NCBI GenBank assembly: GCA_035048815.1
Contig: JAUCBN010000036.1
Coordinates: 2,676,001 to 2,740,000 of the forward strand
Reading direction: 5' to 3'
Source: Abelmoschus esculentus
Taxonomy: Eukaryota; Streptophyta; Magnoliopsida; Malvales; Malvaceae
Length of the DNA: 64,000 nt
In this document: positions 1 through 12,376 of the stretch, in pieces
Numbering within the stretch: the stretch's first letter is position 1
Layout of the letters: each line of letters begins with the position of its first letter
The notes under the pieces: generated by a model
What the model saw: the letters and a program-made list of their open reading frames with translations, nothing else
Told to the model about the DNA's origin: nothing
Database searches by the model: none
Program-made: the position numbers and the translations under genes

Positions 1-1950
1 CATATAAATTATAGCTGAAATTTCAAAATCTGATTAATATGACAACTAAAAACATACAAATAAAAGAAAAAAAAACGTTTCATGAATTCTTAGCCGCTCC
101 TTTTTCTTTGAAAATTTCTATCCTAGCTGTTTTTTACTTTGATTAATTTTTTATCAATAATCGACAATCAATTTTAATATTAATTATCGATCATTAAATA
201 TATTATTTTTTAATTTTAATAAGAATTTTTAAAGCATGTTTTTTGTTCTTTTAACACGTTCTTCTCTTATTTTGTGATATTTTTGTTTTTGTTTACGATT
301 TGATCTATTTATATTTGTGACATGTTTCAACATACTCTATCAATCGATTATTATTCGCACAGAAATTCAATTGGCGCTAGTTTTTTTATTTATGTTTTTG
401 TCGGTGATCACTTGAAAAGTTATATCCCCACTCGGTTGATTATTGTTTGCCGATGAAATCAATCATGGGTAGCGATACTTTTTGCATAACAGTTTGGATA
501 GTGTACAACTCTTTCTTTTTATGCGTCTTGTTTAGACATAGACAAAAAAATTTAAGAAGCTTCTGAATTTTGTTGATATATATATCTCCATAGAATTTTT
601 ATTATTATTATTTCTAGGTTGTAAGAATTTTTAAGTTGTTTAATCCAATTATTTTATTTTTAGATATAATATAATTATAATTTTTTTACAAATTTAATAA
701 AAATTCAATAATATTTATATATAAAAAAAACATACAAATAAAAACTAAAAAAAGAACACATCCCTTCAAGTTCATTGTCTTAGACTAAGAAAAATTCTGT
801 TCGAAAATGAATTTACATCTAGAAACGTTACAATTTTGATTTTCCGGTGGATATTTTTTTTTTCAAGATTGACGTCTGGAAATATAAGCAGAAAACAGTT
901 ACAAGACTTAAATTACAATAATTTCCCCACAAAAAGAAAAATAATAATTAAATAAAAATTAAATAAATTATTTATACTTTATAATTCAATGCATGTTCAA
1001 GACCAATTAATTCTATTATTCAAACAAACAAATAAATAAATTATAAGTCAAACCTGACGTACAATAAATTCTAAAAAATAAACTAGAAGATGTGATAAAA
1101 TGACCATCCCGATTACGTCGAATTATTAGATTAATTAATTACGATATTAATAAATATTGAATAAGCAAATAAGTTTTTAGCGTTGAATTCTGAATAAACG
1201 TAATAAAAATAATTGTATAAGGTTTCGTAAAAAAAATATTTTAAAATTTTGATAAACTATATGTTAATCTCGAAATTTATTGTAAAAATTTTAAAAATAC
1301 TCTTCAAAAGATGAATTATAATTGTTAAAACGATATAATTGTTTTTTAACAATTGATTATTCATATTACTATTATTTATGTATAACCAATAATGTTCTGG
1401 ACAAACTCAATAAAACAATAATTATTTATAAGGGTCATATTTTTAGAACTAATGGAAGTTATCGACAATTGTTTCTAAAGATCATATTTTAATAAATTAT
1501 ACAGGACTCCTAAATTTTCGAATCGATCCTGAATTTTAGTTAATAGTTTTTTAAGTTATAGGTTTGATATCCGTTAAAAAAATTCTTTTTTTAAGTCGTA
1601 GGTTTGTTCAGAATAATTATTAAGATGACCTTAGAGATAAGTATGATATTTTTTTATCTATCTTTTTTAAACCGTCTAAAAATATATAATTATAAGGTAA
1701 TATCTATTTATAATTTAGAGGCAAATATTTTAGAGGTAAATTTAGAAAATTTATATAATTTTTTAGAAAAATATATTAAACCTAAATTTAAATTTAAATT
1801 CTACTTAAAGATAAAAAATGATTTTAATTAAGAAAAAATATTTTAAATTTAAAATCTATAATTTAAAAAAATGTTAAAAATAATTTAATTATTCTATCAG
1901 ATATATTTTATCAATTCATTTTTAATACCTCCATTATTAAATTTTTCAAC
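1..1950. other. AT-rich intergenic DNA, no gene seen
   Basis: This stretch is very AT-rich, with long A and T runs and only short chance reading frames. One frame near 1604-1831 encodes a Leu/Ile/Asn/Lys-rich peptide typical of AT-rich noise. I see no gene, RNA or clear transposon ends. It is the distal upstream region of the dioxygenase gene that starts at 2128. Confidence 0.6.
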
Positions 1951-1977
1951 GTTCATAAATGAATAGATCTTCTATCC

Positions 1978-1985
1978 TGACGTCA
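1978..1985 (+). promoter_or_regulatory. TGACGTCA palindrome (TGA/bZIP-type element) upstream of the dioxygenase
   Basis: A perfect TGACGTCA palindrome lies 150 bases before the start codon and about 50 bases before the TATA box; another TTGACG lies at about 2011. TGACG motifs are the known binding core of TGA-class bZIP factors, which mediate salicylate, jasmonate and xenobiotic responses. That this gene responds to such signals is inference from position alone. Confidence 0.4.
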
Positions 1986-2036
1986 AATAAACAACAATTA
2001 ATAACCGCCATTGACGATTTTTCAAGCTTCTCACGG

Positions 2037-2044
2037 TATATAAA
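2037..2044 (+). promoter_or_regulatory. TATA box of the dioxygenase gene
   Basis: The sequence TATATAAA lies 84 bases upstream of the start codon and is followed by an A/C-rich leader typical of plant 5' UTRs. Transcription probably starts about 30 bases downstream, near 2070. Confidence 0.6.
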
Positions 2045-2127
2045 CTCATCCAACCAAACCAGACCACACCCAAGGAAACAAAAAAAACCATAAAATCCAG
2101 ACAGAACCAAGATTTAGAAACTAAAAA

Positions 2128-4089
2128 ATGGATCTTGAAGTTGGTAATGGAGTTGAGAAATTCAACTGGGGAAAATCTTTGCCGGTTCCCAGCATCCAGG
2201 AGATTGTGAAAAAGGATTTACAAGCAGTTCCAGACAGATACGTTCATGAAAACAAGGACAGACCGATCACTTCACAGATTTTGTCTGATGCACATGAAAT
2301 TCCTGTCATAGATTTCTCTGCTCTAGCTAAAGAGGATGAAGATGAAACCAGGAAGCTGCATCTTGCTTGCAAGGACTGGGGTTTTTTCCAGGTAAAATAA
2401 AATCTATACTGTTTTATTTTGTTTCGGGTTGAGTTTAAAAAATTCGATTGAGTTTTTAATAAATCGAATTCGAATGGTATTGTTTTTTTACAGTTGGTAA
2501 ATCATGGTGTGAAAGAGGAGGTGTTGGAGAAGATGAAATCATCTGTCTCATCTTTCTTTGAACTTCCTGTTGAAGAGAAGATCAAGTATGCTAAGTCTGA
2601 ACATGAAATCCAAGGGTATGGACAGAACTTTGTCGTGTCTGAGAATCAAAAGCTTGATTGGTCCGACATGATTTATTTAATCACAGTCCCTGAAGAAAGC
2701 AGGAAGTACAAGTTTTGGCCACTCACCTTACCAGGGTTTAAGTACGTACACTCTTGATTTAACACTATTTAATTACTAAGGCACATTTTTACATTGCTTA
2801 AAAAAATTCTTAAAAAAAAACTTTTTACCTATAAATAATACCAAACACATTTAAATTAGAGTTAAAAATTACTTAAAAAGTAAGTTTTTTTTTTAAGTCC
2901 CAAACACCCGTCAATTAAAAGTTTAAAATTTCGATTTTTTAAAGCACCCATTGAAACGTTAAAATAAATTGACAAACGTCTGTTAGAGCTAAACGAGGAG
3001 TTGTTTAGATTGTTGTGTCCGATAAATAGCCCTGTGCTATAGCCACCACAATCACGAACGCAGCCTAAGTGTTTAATTATTAAGGTGAGATTAGGGTGTG
3101 GCTAAATTGTGTCCTTACATAAATTCTTATTATTTTCCTAAGAATTTTTGCAGGATTGGATAATAATTTAGGTAGAACTAACATATTTACCATATGAATT
3201 TATGTAATAATAATCTAAATTATTATAATTTGAGTAAATTTATACGAATAGTAAAAATTTGTATAAATACATAAATTCTTACAAAGTAAATAAAATTTAT
3301 ATAAAATTATCTTATTTTAATCACACCGTAAAAATTACCTCACCTCAGAATCCCCATAAAACTTCCTTCAACAAGTCTTATTGATTTTCCCATCATTGTT
3401 TTTTTTGTCACAGGGAAGCCCTTGAAGATTACTCCATAGCCATGCATCATCTAGCCAATGAACTCCAATCCCAGTTGTCTGTGCTCCTGGGTTTGGAACC
3501 AGAGGGGTTGAAAACATTGCAAGGGGACCTGAAACAAGGCATAAGAATGAATTATTACCCAATCTGTGCCAGACCAGACCTGGTACTAGGGATTAGTCCA
3601 CACTCAGATGGAACAGCTTTCACTCTCCTGTTGCAAGATGATGATGTCACAGGACTTCAGATTAAGCACAACCATGCATGGATACCAGTGAAACCTATAC
3701 CCAATGCACTGGTTGTCAACATTGGAGATGCCACTGAGGTAATCTATGTTCGAATACTTCAATCTAAAGTCGTATAATATATTCGATACGTTTTCATATC
3801 GAAGACGTATTGTAAGTATTTTTTTTTCTTTATTCAGATTCAAAGCAATGGTATGTACAAAAGCATCGAGCATCGGGGCGTAACGAATGAGATTAAACCC
3901 AGAATCTCAGTTGCAACCTTCATGTTCCCAGATGATGAACAAGAAATTGGTCCACTGGAGACGATGATAGATGATCAAGACAATCCCAGACTGTATAGAA
4001 ATATCAAGTATGGTGATTATGTTAGGGAAAAATTTTCCAGGAAAATGCAAGGAAAAGATCACACACAGTTTGTCAAGATACACAAGTAG
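2128..4089 (+). CDS. 2-oxoglutarate/Fe(II)-dependent dioxygenase, SRG1-like (DOXC class)
   Basis: Soluble oxygenase that couples 2-oxoglutarate decarboxylation to oxidation of a small molecule; the substrate cannot be told from sequence. Four exons (2128-2391, 2494-2741, 3414-3738, 3838-4089) join in one frame to 362 residues, the usual length. The N-terminal DIOX_N region includes IPVIDFSAL and ends near WGFFQLVNHG across the first splice. The catalytic facial triad is visible as H234-x-D236 (in SPHSDG) and H291 (in IEHRG); R301 and S303 (RIS) match the RxS motif that holds 2-oxoglutarate. The RMNYYP signature precedes the triad. The family includes SRG1, codeine O-demethylase-like and norcoclaurine-synthase-like proteins, so a specialised-metabolism role is likely but unproven. 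All key residues are intact and nothing suggests a pseudogene. Confidence 0.93.
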
Positions 4090-4387
4090 GAAAACCTGCC
4101 TTGTTGGGTATTATTATAATTGAAGGTAGAAATGCAAAATAAATAATCCATGTTCAAATAACAGTAATTATTTGCTTGTATAAGCAAAAGTAGGATTTGG
4201 TTTAATAAACGAGTACATTTTGATGTTTCTTATGATTAATTTATTAAATATTAGTGGATTATGTATCAAATAGTTTATTATTATTATTGATAAAAATATG
4301 AAAAAAAAATTTTAAAAACTTTTAATTGAATAGATTTTAGATATATAATTTATAAAATTTAATTATTTAAAATATTTAATATAATTA

Positions 4388-4922
4388 GAACCATTTATAA
4401 TTTAAATCATTGAACTTACCCTCTACTTTCGTATAGGTCACAAACCTTTAAATTAATCAAATCAAATCATTAAACTTTTATTATTAGCAAATTAAAACAT
4501 TCATACTAACACCGTTAATTATTTTAACAGAAAAATTGACTCAATAATCCTACTAGACATATTTTTTTCATGTCAGTAAGTTAATATTAATTAAAATTAA
4601 AGAAAAATATTTAAAATATTTTTACATTAAATTATTAAAAAATTATAATTCAATCGATATCAATTTACTAAATGTCTTTAATAATTTAATGTAAAAAATG
4701 TTATTTTATTTTTAATTTTAATTAATATTAACTTGCTGACATGAAAAAATATGTCTAGTAGGATTATTGAGTTAGCTTTTTCTTTAAAATATTTAACGAT
4801 GTTAGTGTGAATGATTTAATTTGTTAATAATAAAAGTTTAATGATTTAATCTGATCAAATCAAAGGTTTGTGACCTATACGAAAGCTGAGGATAAATTTA
4901 ATGATTTAAATTGTAAATGACT
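4388..4922. mobile_element. Foldback (MITE-like) DNA transposon with 10-bp flanking duplication
   Basis: The two halves are inverted copies of each other: the left arm reading from CATTTATAATTTAAATC through CTTTCGTATAGG recurs reversed at the right end, and the match runs on for roughly 240 bases per arm to a short centre near 4650. A direct AATATAATTA flanks it exactly at 4378-4387 and 4923-4932. The duplication of 9-10 bases and the long terminal repeats suggest a non-autonomous Mutator-type element. It contains no coding capacity. Confidence 0.75.
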
Positions 4923-4932
4923 AATATAATTA

Positions 4933-6600
4933 TAATCAAAGTTTAAAAAAATTAACTTCCAAAAAATTAACAAGGGACATTAATTTTGAGACGGAAGGAG
5001 TAGTAAATTATCCTATTGTCCTTAAGCTATACCCTTATGTGTAGGGTGGCTTTAAGGCTTGAGTGGTACCTATCTCTATGCGTAGGGTGAGTAGGTGACT
5101 AGAAAGTTGTAGTGTGAGAGTGGGGGTGATATCGTCAGATATTAATTACTATGGTATTATAGGGTAAAAGAAATAAATAGTCCACAAGTTATAGGGTGTT
5201 TTTATGTTGAATATTTTTAAAATTATAAAATAATGTTTTAAAAAATTAATAAGTTTATTTGATGTTTAAAATTTAATAATAGAAAATGCAATGTTAACAA
5301 AAATGATATAATAATATATTTGATCTTTTATATTTATATATTCAATTAATTTAATCCAAAATTAAAAAAGAATCAATAATTTTAAAGATTAGTATATCAT
5401 ACATAAATAATAGTAACCTTTTGTTTTTACAAGCATTTTAATTTTAGAGTTTAAGGCCTCAATTTAGGGTTTAGAGTTTATGAATTTAATATAAGGGTCT
5501 ATAATTTAGGGTTAGAGCTCCCGATCAAAATTTAGAATTTAAGGTTGAAGTTAAAATTTAAGTTTTATAATAATGTGATTAAAGATTTAAATTTTAATAT
5601 ATAAGCCCTAAACCCAAAATTCTATGAACCCCAATTTAAAGGTACCACACTTAAATCCTTAATTGTTAAAATGTTAAAACTAAGACGCTTGTATAAACAA
5701 AATTTTTGAATTAAACTAATTCTAATACTTCTCACTTCTTAATTCCAAAGCTCCTATATGTTTTGATTCTCTTTGATTTGGTTTTGATCAAGAACTGAAC
5801 AGGGAGATTTAAGTCAACATTCTTTAGATCCTTCACGCATAGTCATTCAACACATAGCTTATTCATCTTAAATACTTGGAATAAGTCCGAATAAATACAT
5901 GAAGAAAAATTAAAAGAACATTAAATATATACATAATAGACAGAAGATCGTATCCGAAACTTGCATAATTTTTACCTAAAATATGATGCATTAGAAAGAG
6001 ATTAAATTATAAATACATACAAAAACGGCAAATTGGACAAACCATAACACTACTAAAAGTTGAAGTACGGCATAGCCTAACCTGTAGACTATATTAGATA
6101 AGCAGTTCTTAGTTCTTACACTGACAGCATATCCCACATGGATGTTTCCATGAGCTTGAATTCTACATGCAGTTTCTTCCCAGCAAGGAATATGTGTATC
6201 CCGGCCTGGGAGCTGAAAATTATTTGACATGGAATTCAATTATGTAGAAACAGACAATAATACACACGCAAACCTAATCAGATTTTATGGAGATGCATTC
6301 TTTGCTTTTGTTCCCACCCAAGGATACTGCTCCCAATAGGTAGTCAGCAAATTATTTCCTGTGATAAACGAAAAAGATCAGTTCATTGTAAAAGAAACAT
6401 CTCAGCAAGCAACAATGTAGTAAATTGTTATGCCAACATGTGCCTATATTGTTTATAGTAAAAACATTATATTAAATGCAATTGTTGACGGCCTTATTCG
6501 ATATTTCTAAAATCAATGGTTGATTATTTTATATACAGCAACATTAATGAGTTCTTTTAGGGCACTCATTAGCAAAATCCTAAGGTTCACTCCTTTCGGC
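4933..6600. other. Intergenic region; probable 3' UTR of the FDM-like gene at its right side
   Basis: Apart from the diverged repeat at 5405-5710, the left part is AT-rich and shows no gene. From about 5950 to 6631 base composition is more balanced, and this probably includes the 3' untranslated region of the minus-strand FDM-like gene whose stop codon is at 6632. A minus-strand frame at 5991-6239 has no recognisable domain and I do not call it a gene. Confidence 0.45.
5405..5710. repeat. Degenerate inverted repeat with telomere-like TTTAGGG motifs
   Basis: The left side (TTTTGTTTTTACAAGCATTTTA) recurs in inverted form near 5680-5710, and between them are scattered TTTAGGGTTTAGAG-like motifs on one side and CCCTAAACCC on the other. 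The arms are diverged and I could not place exact ends or a target duplication. It resembles in design the clearer telomere-cored element at 23920-24579. Confidence 0.35.
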
Positions 6601-6631
6601 AACAGATACCTGAAAAACAAATTTTAGACCT

Positions 6632-9600
6632 TCAGGTCATTCCTCGCTTGCGTTTAGCATTTTCCCAGAGCTTCAGTAAAAATACGACACCCTCTTTCAG
6701 TGTCGCTTTTCTTCCTTCTTTGTAATTCCACAACTCAGAAATTATGTACCTCCCACTTGGATTGTATTCATTTATTTCCTTTATGGCCGAAGTGACTGAC
6801 TTGTACACTTCATTACCCATCTGATCCTTCAAATCTCTCAACTTTTCATCTTCATCATCAATTACTTCCTGATACAGAAATACCGACTTTGAGACACTCA
6901 TTCAGTGATAGAAACAACAGAAAGTAAACAAGCATGTTTACATAAAAACCTTGAATGGACTTCAAGTCTATACTAGAAACTCTACAACAGAAAGTAATCT
7001 ATTATATATATGGGTTAGGATTTGTTGACACAGTGTATGCTTTTTGGATGATTGGATTAGTGAAATGGATGGCCGAGAGTAACAGTAGGTAACAAGGAGA
7101 TTTTTACAGAAAAAAAAAGTGGACTATACTTAATTTAAAAGTTGTAATCTCAACCATTAAAATTAGTTAATCCAATTATCTAAAAAGCATGTAAAACTTC
7201 TAAGTTTTTATAATTGTGTAATATATATATGGTTCATGGACATGCTTCAATGTTTACCAATTTTACCTACATTTACCTTTTAGGATAACTGGCTTTAAGT
7301 GTTAGCTTTGCTGGTTGTTGGCTAGGTTATGGCTACCTACCTAAATTTATAATGTATACTGCTCTATATAAATACATATAATATTATGACATCTATGCAA
7401 ACTAACATGGTTTATCATGCAAAAAATATAAATTTGAGGAAAGGCAAAAGAGGGATCAGCAGCAAAAAGTTCATGAGTGTCATGAAATGAAAACCTGATA
7501 CTCTTCTCCTCCTTCAAGTTTAATGCGTTTGAAAGGATGCCAGTCAGGATCCTTCAGATATTCTTCCCACAATGAGCAGATTTCTGAAGCTCTCTCCTCT
7601 GCTAGTTCCTCGTTATACCTTTGCTTCATTGCTTCAAGGAATGGTTTACTGTCAAGCTCTCCCATTCTCTTGACACCAATTTGTGAACGACTGGATATTT
7701 CTTTTAATCCCTATAAAGTTAACAGATCAGTGCTTCCTGACTGGCAAGAGAATCGGGATGAGCACACAAAAAGCTAAAGCAGACATTTTCCAGAAATTAT
7801 ATCCACAAAGTAGTTCAAAAGTCGATTAGCAGTCATACACCTGAAAATTCTAAGTAAAAGCCAGTTTTAAAAATAGTCGGATAGGAACATTTCTTTTTAA
7901 GGGTTATAAAAGTGAGTAGCTTAGCACTTCTTGAAAGAGAAGCTTGTAACAAGATCAAACAGCTTCAAGTCAAACTTGGGAAATAAGCTGATAAACCACG
8001 AGTCTAACCCAAGTTCATGTCATAAAGGGAAGGGAAATAGAATTGTAGAATTCCTCACACACACACACAAAAAAAAAACTCCTACAGAAATAGACAAACT
8101 TGTTCAACATCAAATTAGAAATATCTTCATCATCCAATCTTTTGATTGTATCATTTAGTTGTTAATGAGGGAAAGCATTCAAATACAACTAATTAGAAAA
8201 ATGACAAGAGAAAATAGAAAATCTCTGCATTACTGTCCATTGGACATCCTTTATTTGGATTATCTCTCTTTTCTGCAAAACAATCACATTTCCAATATCC
8301 ATTATTTGAGAGAGAAAATTCCCTAGATTTTAGAACACCTGCTCATTAATGTCTATAATTATGCTCATTAGGTGAAGTTCTGAAGACCTTTTGGGTTCAT
8401 GCAGTTGGATTTTGGAAATTGAAACAAAAGGAACTCACATTAATTAGTTCTTTGCGAGCATCCTGCAGTTCATCATTGCTCTTACGCTCTCTTACAATAA
8501 GAGTTTGGTTTAATGCTTCTAAGTCTTCAAGCTCTCCCTCTTTTTCTCTCAACTCTTTGAGACTTGCCTCCACCTTCTTCAGAACTTCTATATCATCTTC
8601 ATCTCCCATGTGCTTAATTACGTTCAATGATCCTCTCAGTTGCTCGATTTCCAGTTCCAGTGCCTGTTTTTGATCTAATTGTTTCTCAAGTTGAATTATC
8701 CTATTGTGAAGTTCCTCCTTCTGCCTCTGTATAATTGATGTCCAGTCACAATAATAAATCTCCACATTTTAAAACTGGCAAGGAGTATTCCGGTATTAAG
8801 GAAAGTGGCATGAATAGCAAACAAACCTTCTGATCTTCAGCCAATTTCATAACATTTTCATCAGCCTTTTTTTGCTCTAAAGCAGCCAATTGCAGTGCAC
8901 TGTTTTGAACAGCATTCTGAAAGAAGAATCCCGTTAGTTTTGATTTTTTAACTCACATTCCCAAGCATATGACTAAAAACAAAACACATCAACTGGTGCT
9001 GCATAACAAATTCAGGCAGGAAATCATTAACTGTAGATTTGTACCCTGCAATATATTTAGCCCTAGAAATATATGTTTTACATCTATATTCAGGAGAAAA
9101 AAATTAGAACATGAAACTCCCAAATTTGGTCCATAACTTTGACAATCAACAACTCTATCTATCACATGCATTTTTTCAAGACTGCCAATGAGGAACAGCA
9201 AAGTTAATTTCAGCACCTGATGCTTCACAAGGATTGTTGCAAAATCAAAAACTTTGTACCAGTACTAAGGGTTCCCATGGCAGCCATTCCAGATTGGTCA
9301 TACGACCTGACTATGAGGTGTAAGCAGTACCAAAAACACACTTGAATATAAACCTGAAGGGGCCAACCAGCAAAAGTGAAAATCAAGAATGAAGCACTGC
9401 ACCTCTTCGAGCTCCTCAGCCAACTTTTTCCTTTCACTTTCATTCAGCGCCTCACGCTTTTCAAGTTCAACTCCACGTAATTCTAGATCATTTTTATGAG
9501 ATTCTAGCTGTGACTTCAGTTTTTCATGGTCACTAAAAATCCTCTGGAAATGATCCCTTGCACTTACTTGAATCTTTTTAATCTCTGTAAACAGAAGCAA

Positions 9601-11106
9601 CATGAGTCAAAACCTCCAAGACATGGTAGTAACCAAAAGCACTTGCAAACATAAAAAATAAAGTCACTCCACAATCAAGTAAAAATGCAGTAGTGACATG
9701 TAACAGACTCAAAAGTGGGAACTAAACCTAAGCCTAGATGTGTTGAAACCTTTGAGATACTGTAGCAGAAAACATTTTCAAACCTAAAGGTAATGTAAGT
9801 ATATAACTCACCAATGCAGTAAAAAACAGTAATGACATATAACAAACTTGAAAGTAGGAACCAAGCAGAAGACACTCAAAAGTTCAAAACAAAATAAAAC
9901 AAATTGATGAACCAGATGAATATGTTACAGCTAGTTTTTTAATAAGAACACAACCCATATGAATTGATACCTTTGAGACACAGTAGTAGCAGAAAACAAT
10001 TTCAAACATAAAGATTAATGCAACTCCACAATGTAGTAAAAAAGAGTAATGACGTCTAACAGAATGGGAACTAAACTAAAGACACTGAACAGTTTAAAAC
10101 AAAATAAAACCAACATATGAATAGAATGGATACTTTACAATTAATTTTTATAAGAAAATTCATGCATAGTTCAACCTTCATTATATGCTAGACTAAGGTT
10201 ATCCTTTTCTTCCATTAAGGCCTCAAGGGACTTGGAAGTTTCAGAGCATCTTTGTTCCATCTCCTGTATATGTTTATTTTTAGTCTCAATGATATTATTC
10301 AAATTCGTTACAAGTCTGTCTTGTTTCCTGGCTTCTTCCTCCATGAGCTCAGAAATGGTCTTAAGGTCACCAATCTTGCGTAAGTGTTCCCCGATAATGG
10401 TACTTGACTTATAGTCATCAGCACGCGCAACCCAAGCATAAAGGCCTTCCTTAACACCATCATTAACAAACCAATCCTTTTTACCATGATGGTCTGCCTC
10501 ATAAGCTTTCTCAAATGACAATGCATTATGTAGACCTGGCCAGTCTTTACGGAACTCAACAAGTGCTGTCCCTGAATGACCACGAAAATTCCATAGCGGG
10601 TGAACTCTTATGGGGTTGAACCCTCTCCTGATCAACTCATCCCTCAACTTGGATCCACTTCCTCCTACAGATCTCCCATCTGGTAACTTTTGAGTAGGAA
10701 TATTAACCACAACTCCGGTCCACGGCCACACGATCTTCTCATCATGGTCACAACCACTAAGAGGATCCTTCTCCTTGGAATCTGCCGCCGCAGCATTGGA
10801 AGATGAACTACTACCCACAGTCCCAAAAAGATCTTTCTCCAAATACTTCACTAAAGCTAAGTGATTTGCTTTCTCTATAACACTCCTTTTATCAGAACTA
10901 CTTTTTCCTACACCGGAAGCATGCTGCAGGAGATCCTTGTACAAATAATCTTGCTTTTTCTTCTTGCGACAGAAGGGGCAAGTATACTTTTCATTGGAAA
11001 CTTTGATTTTGTAATTCCCATTCTTTAGTTTGTTATAGGATTTATCTTCGTACTCTTCTATTTCAGATTCACTGATATCTGAATCATCTCCCGAGCTGAT
11101 ATCCAT
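6632..11106 (-). CDS. FDM: Factor of DNA methylation (FDM/IDN2-type XS-XH domain protein)
   Basis: Nuclear component of RNA-directed DNA methylation that, in the known family, binds double-stranded RNA through its XS domain and acts with IDN2 downstream of siRNA production. Six coding exons (11106-10176, 9584-9403, 8916-8827, 8726-8439, 7710-7495, 6868-6632) join to 647 residues, close to Arabidopsis FDM1. Order: acidic N-terminus (MDISSGDDSD), zf-XS (C43, C46, H62), XS domain about 124-232 (containing IVWPWTGVVVNIP), a Glu/Lys-rich coiled coil about 250-500, and the XH domain about 510-645 with EYNPSGRY, ELWN and KEGRKATLKE. The ATG at 11104-11106 is chosen because MDIS is the family N-terminus; an acceptor (TTTTAG) just upstream suggests a 5' UTR intron reaching to about 11353. 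All domains are complete. Confidence 0.93.
7031..7193. repeat. Small inverted repeat in an FDM intron (possible MITE)
   Basis: TGTATGCTTTTTGGATGATT at the left end is matched in inverted form by AATTATCTAAAAAGCATGTA at the right end, with an AT-rich centre. No target duplication could be assigned. It lies in the intron between the last two coding exons of the FDM-like gene. Confidence 0.35.
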
Positions 11107-11453
11107 TCTCAAGGGAACCTAAAATGGTAGGAAGAAACCCAAAACAATCAAATTAAACCCTAATATAAACAACACAATGCATTTCCATTTATACATTTTC
11201 TTTGGAATTAATAAGAATTAAAATTGAAAAATTGGTACATCTTTCATCCCCAAACAAAAAATCAGCACATTATCAAAAGAAGAAAAAGCATAAGCAAATG
11301 AAAGACAAGAATGGCAGTAGGAAAACAAGGTTAGGCATTTTAGTAGTGCGAACCTGCTAACGGCGGCGAGGATGGAGACGATGACCGTGACCGGGGCTTG
11401 AGAGCAGAGAGGGTTTACAGAGAACGACAAGGTTTTCCCGAAGGGGAAAAAGT

Positions 11454-12376
11454 AAAGGGAAAATTAGGGTTTATCGAATTCAAATAAAGTTAGGTAGGCA
11501 TGGCTGATTCCACCATTTGTGTATTCCTGCTGCATTTTAAGAAGAGAAAATCTACAATTAAATTAAATATTTATTTATTTCTTATAATTAAATTATTTAT
11601 TTAGACAAATATTAAACTAATTTTAATAATATTTATGATTTAAGAGAATATAAGATGAATAGTTTAGTTAACTGATAAATATGTTTAATAAAAAATATTT
11701 ATATTTTAATTAAATAATTTTAGGACTTAATATATTTAAACGAGTTTAGATTATCAAGTAGTAAATTGCAAAATTTTAATTGAAAAATATTTTCTTAATT
11801 TGGAGTAATAACGGAGGCGGAGATGTTGTATTTTATTTAATAAATAATAATAATAACAGAGGCGAAGGCTTACGAAGATCTAGTGACACTAATATTTTAA
11901 TTTATTTTAAATTTTAATATTTAAAAATAAATATTATACTTTTAAGTACAAGTTTTACGAATCAGATATCGAATAGTTCAGTTAGTATCTTTAAGAACTT
12001 AAGTTGATTTTAAGCTTGAGTTGAGATCAAATAGTGTCGGTCAAGTTATACTCGAATTTTAACTCGCGATCTATCTTATTTTTTACGATCCTAATCGTAT
12101 ACATTTTATAGGACATTTTTTAAATGAAGATAGTATCACATGATACATTGCACCAAGAGGAACATAACTCCACAATTGAAGAGGTTTGCTTGATGACTTT
12201 AGACTTGATTGTCATGATATTTGCACAGATCATATCTAAAATACTATGCATGGTATTTTTCTCTATGTACTCGATGGAGAAGCGGCCGGCCGAGGATACG
12301 AGATAGCTTTTCCGGTGCCGGTATCGTTGTTGTTTCTCTTTTGATGTTTCAGACATTCCTCAAACTCTGATGAGAA
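11454..12376. other. Intergenic region between two divergently spaced minus-strand genes
   Basis: AT-rich DNA between the FDM-like gene promoter side and the 3' end of the kinase gene. Around 11945-12080 it contains GA(A)TCG/CTCGAGTT-like words also found near 19400, 27590-28150 and 42260-42660, so part of it looks like a dispersed repeat. No gene is supported. Confidence 0.4.

Noticed and set aside
5991..6239. 82-codon minus-strand frame downstream of the FDM-like gene
   Set aside because: The XH domain is already complete at the 6632 stop; this frame has no recognisable motif and is probably 3' UTR.
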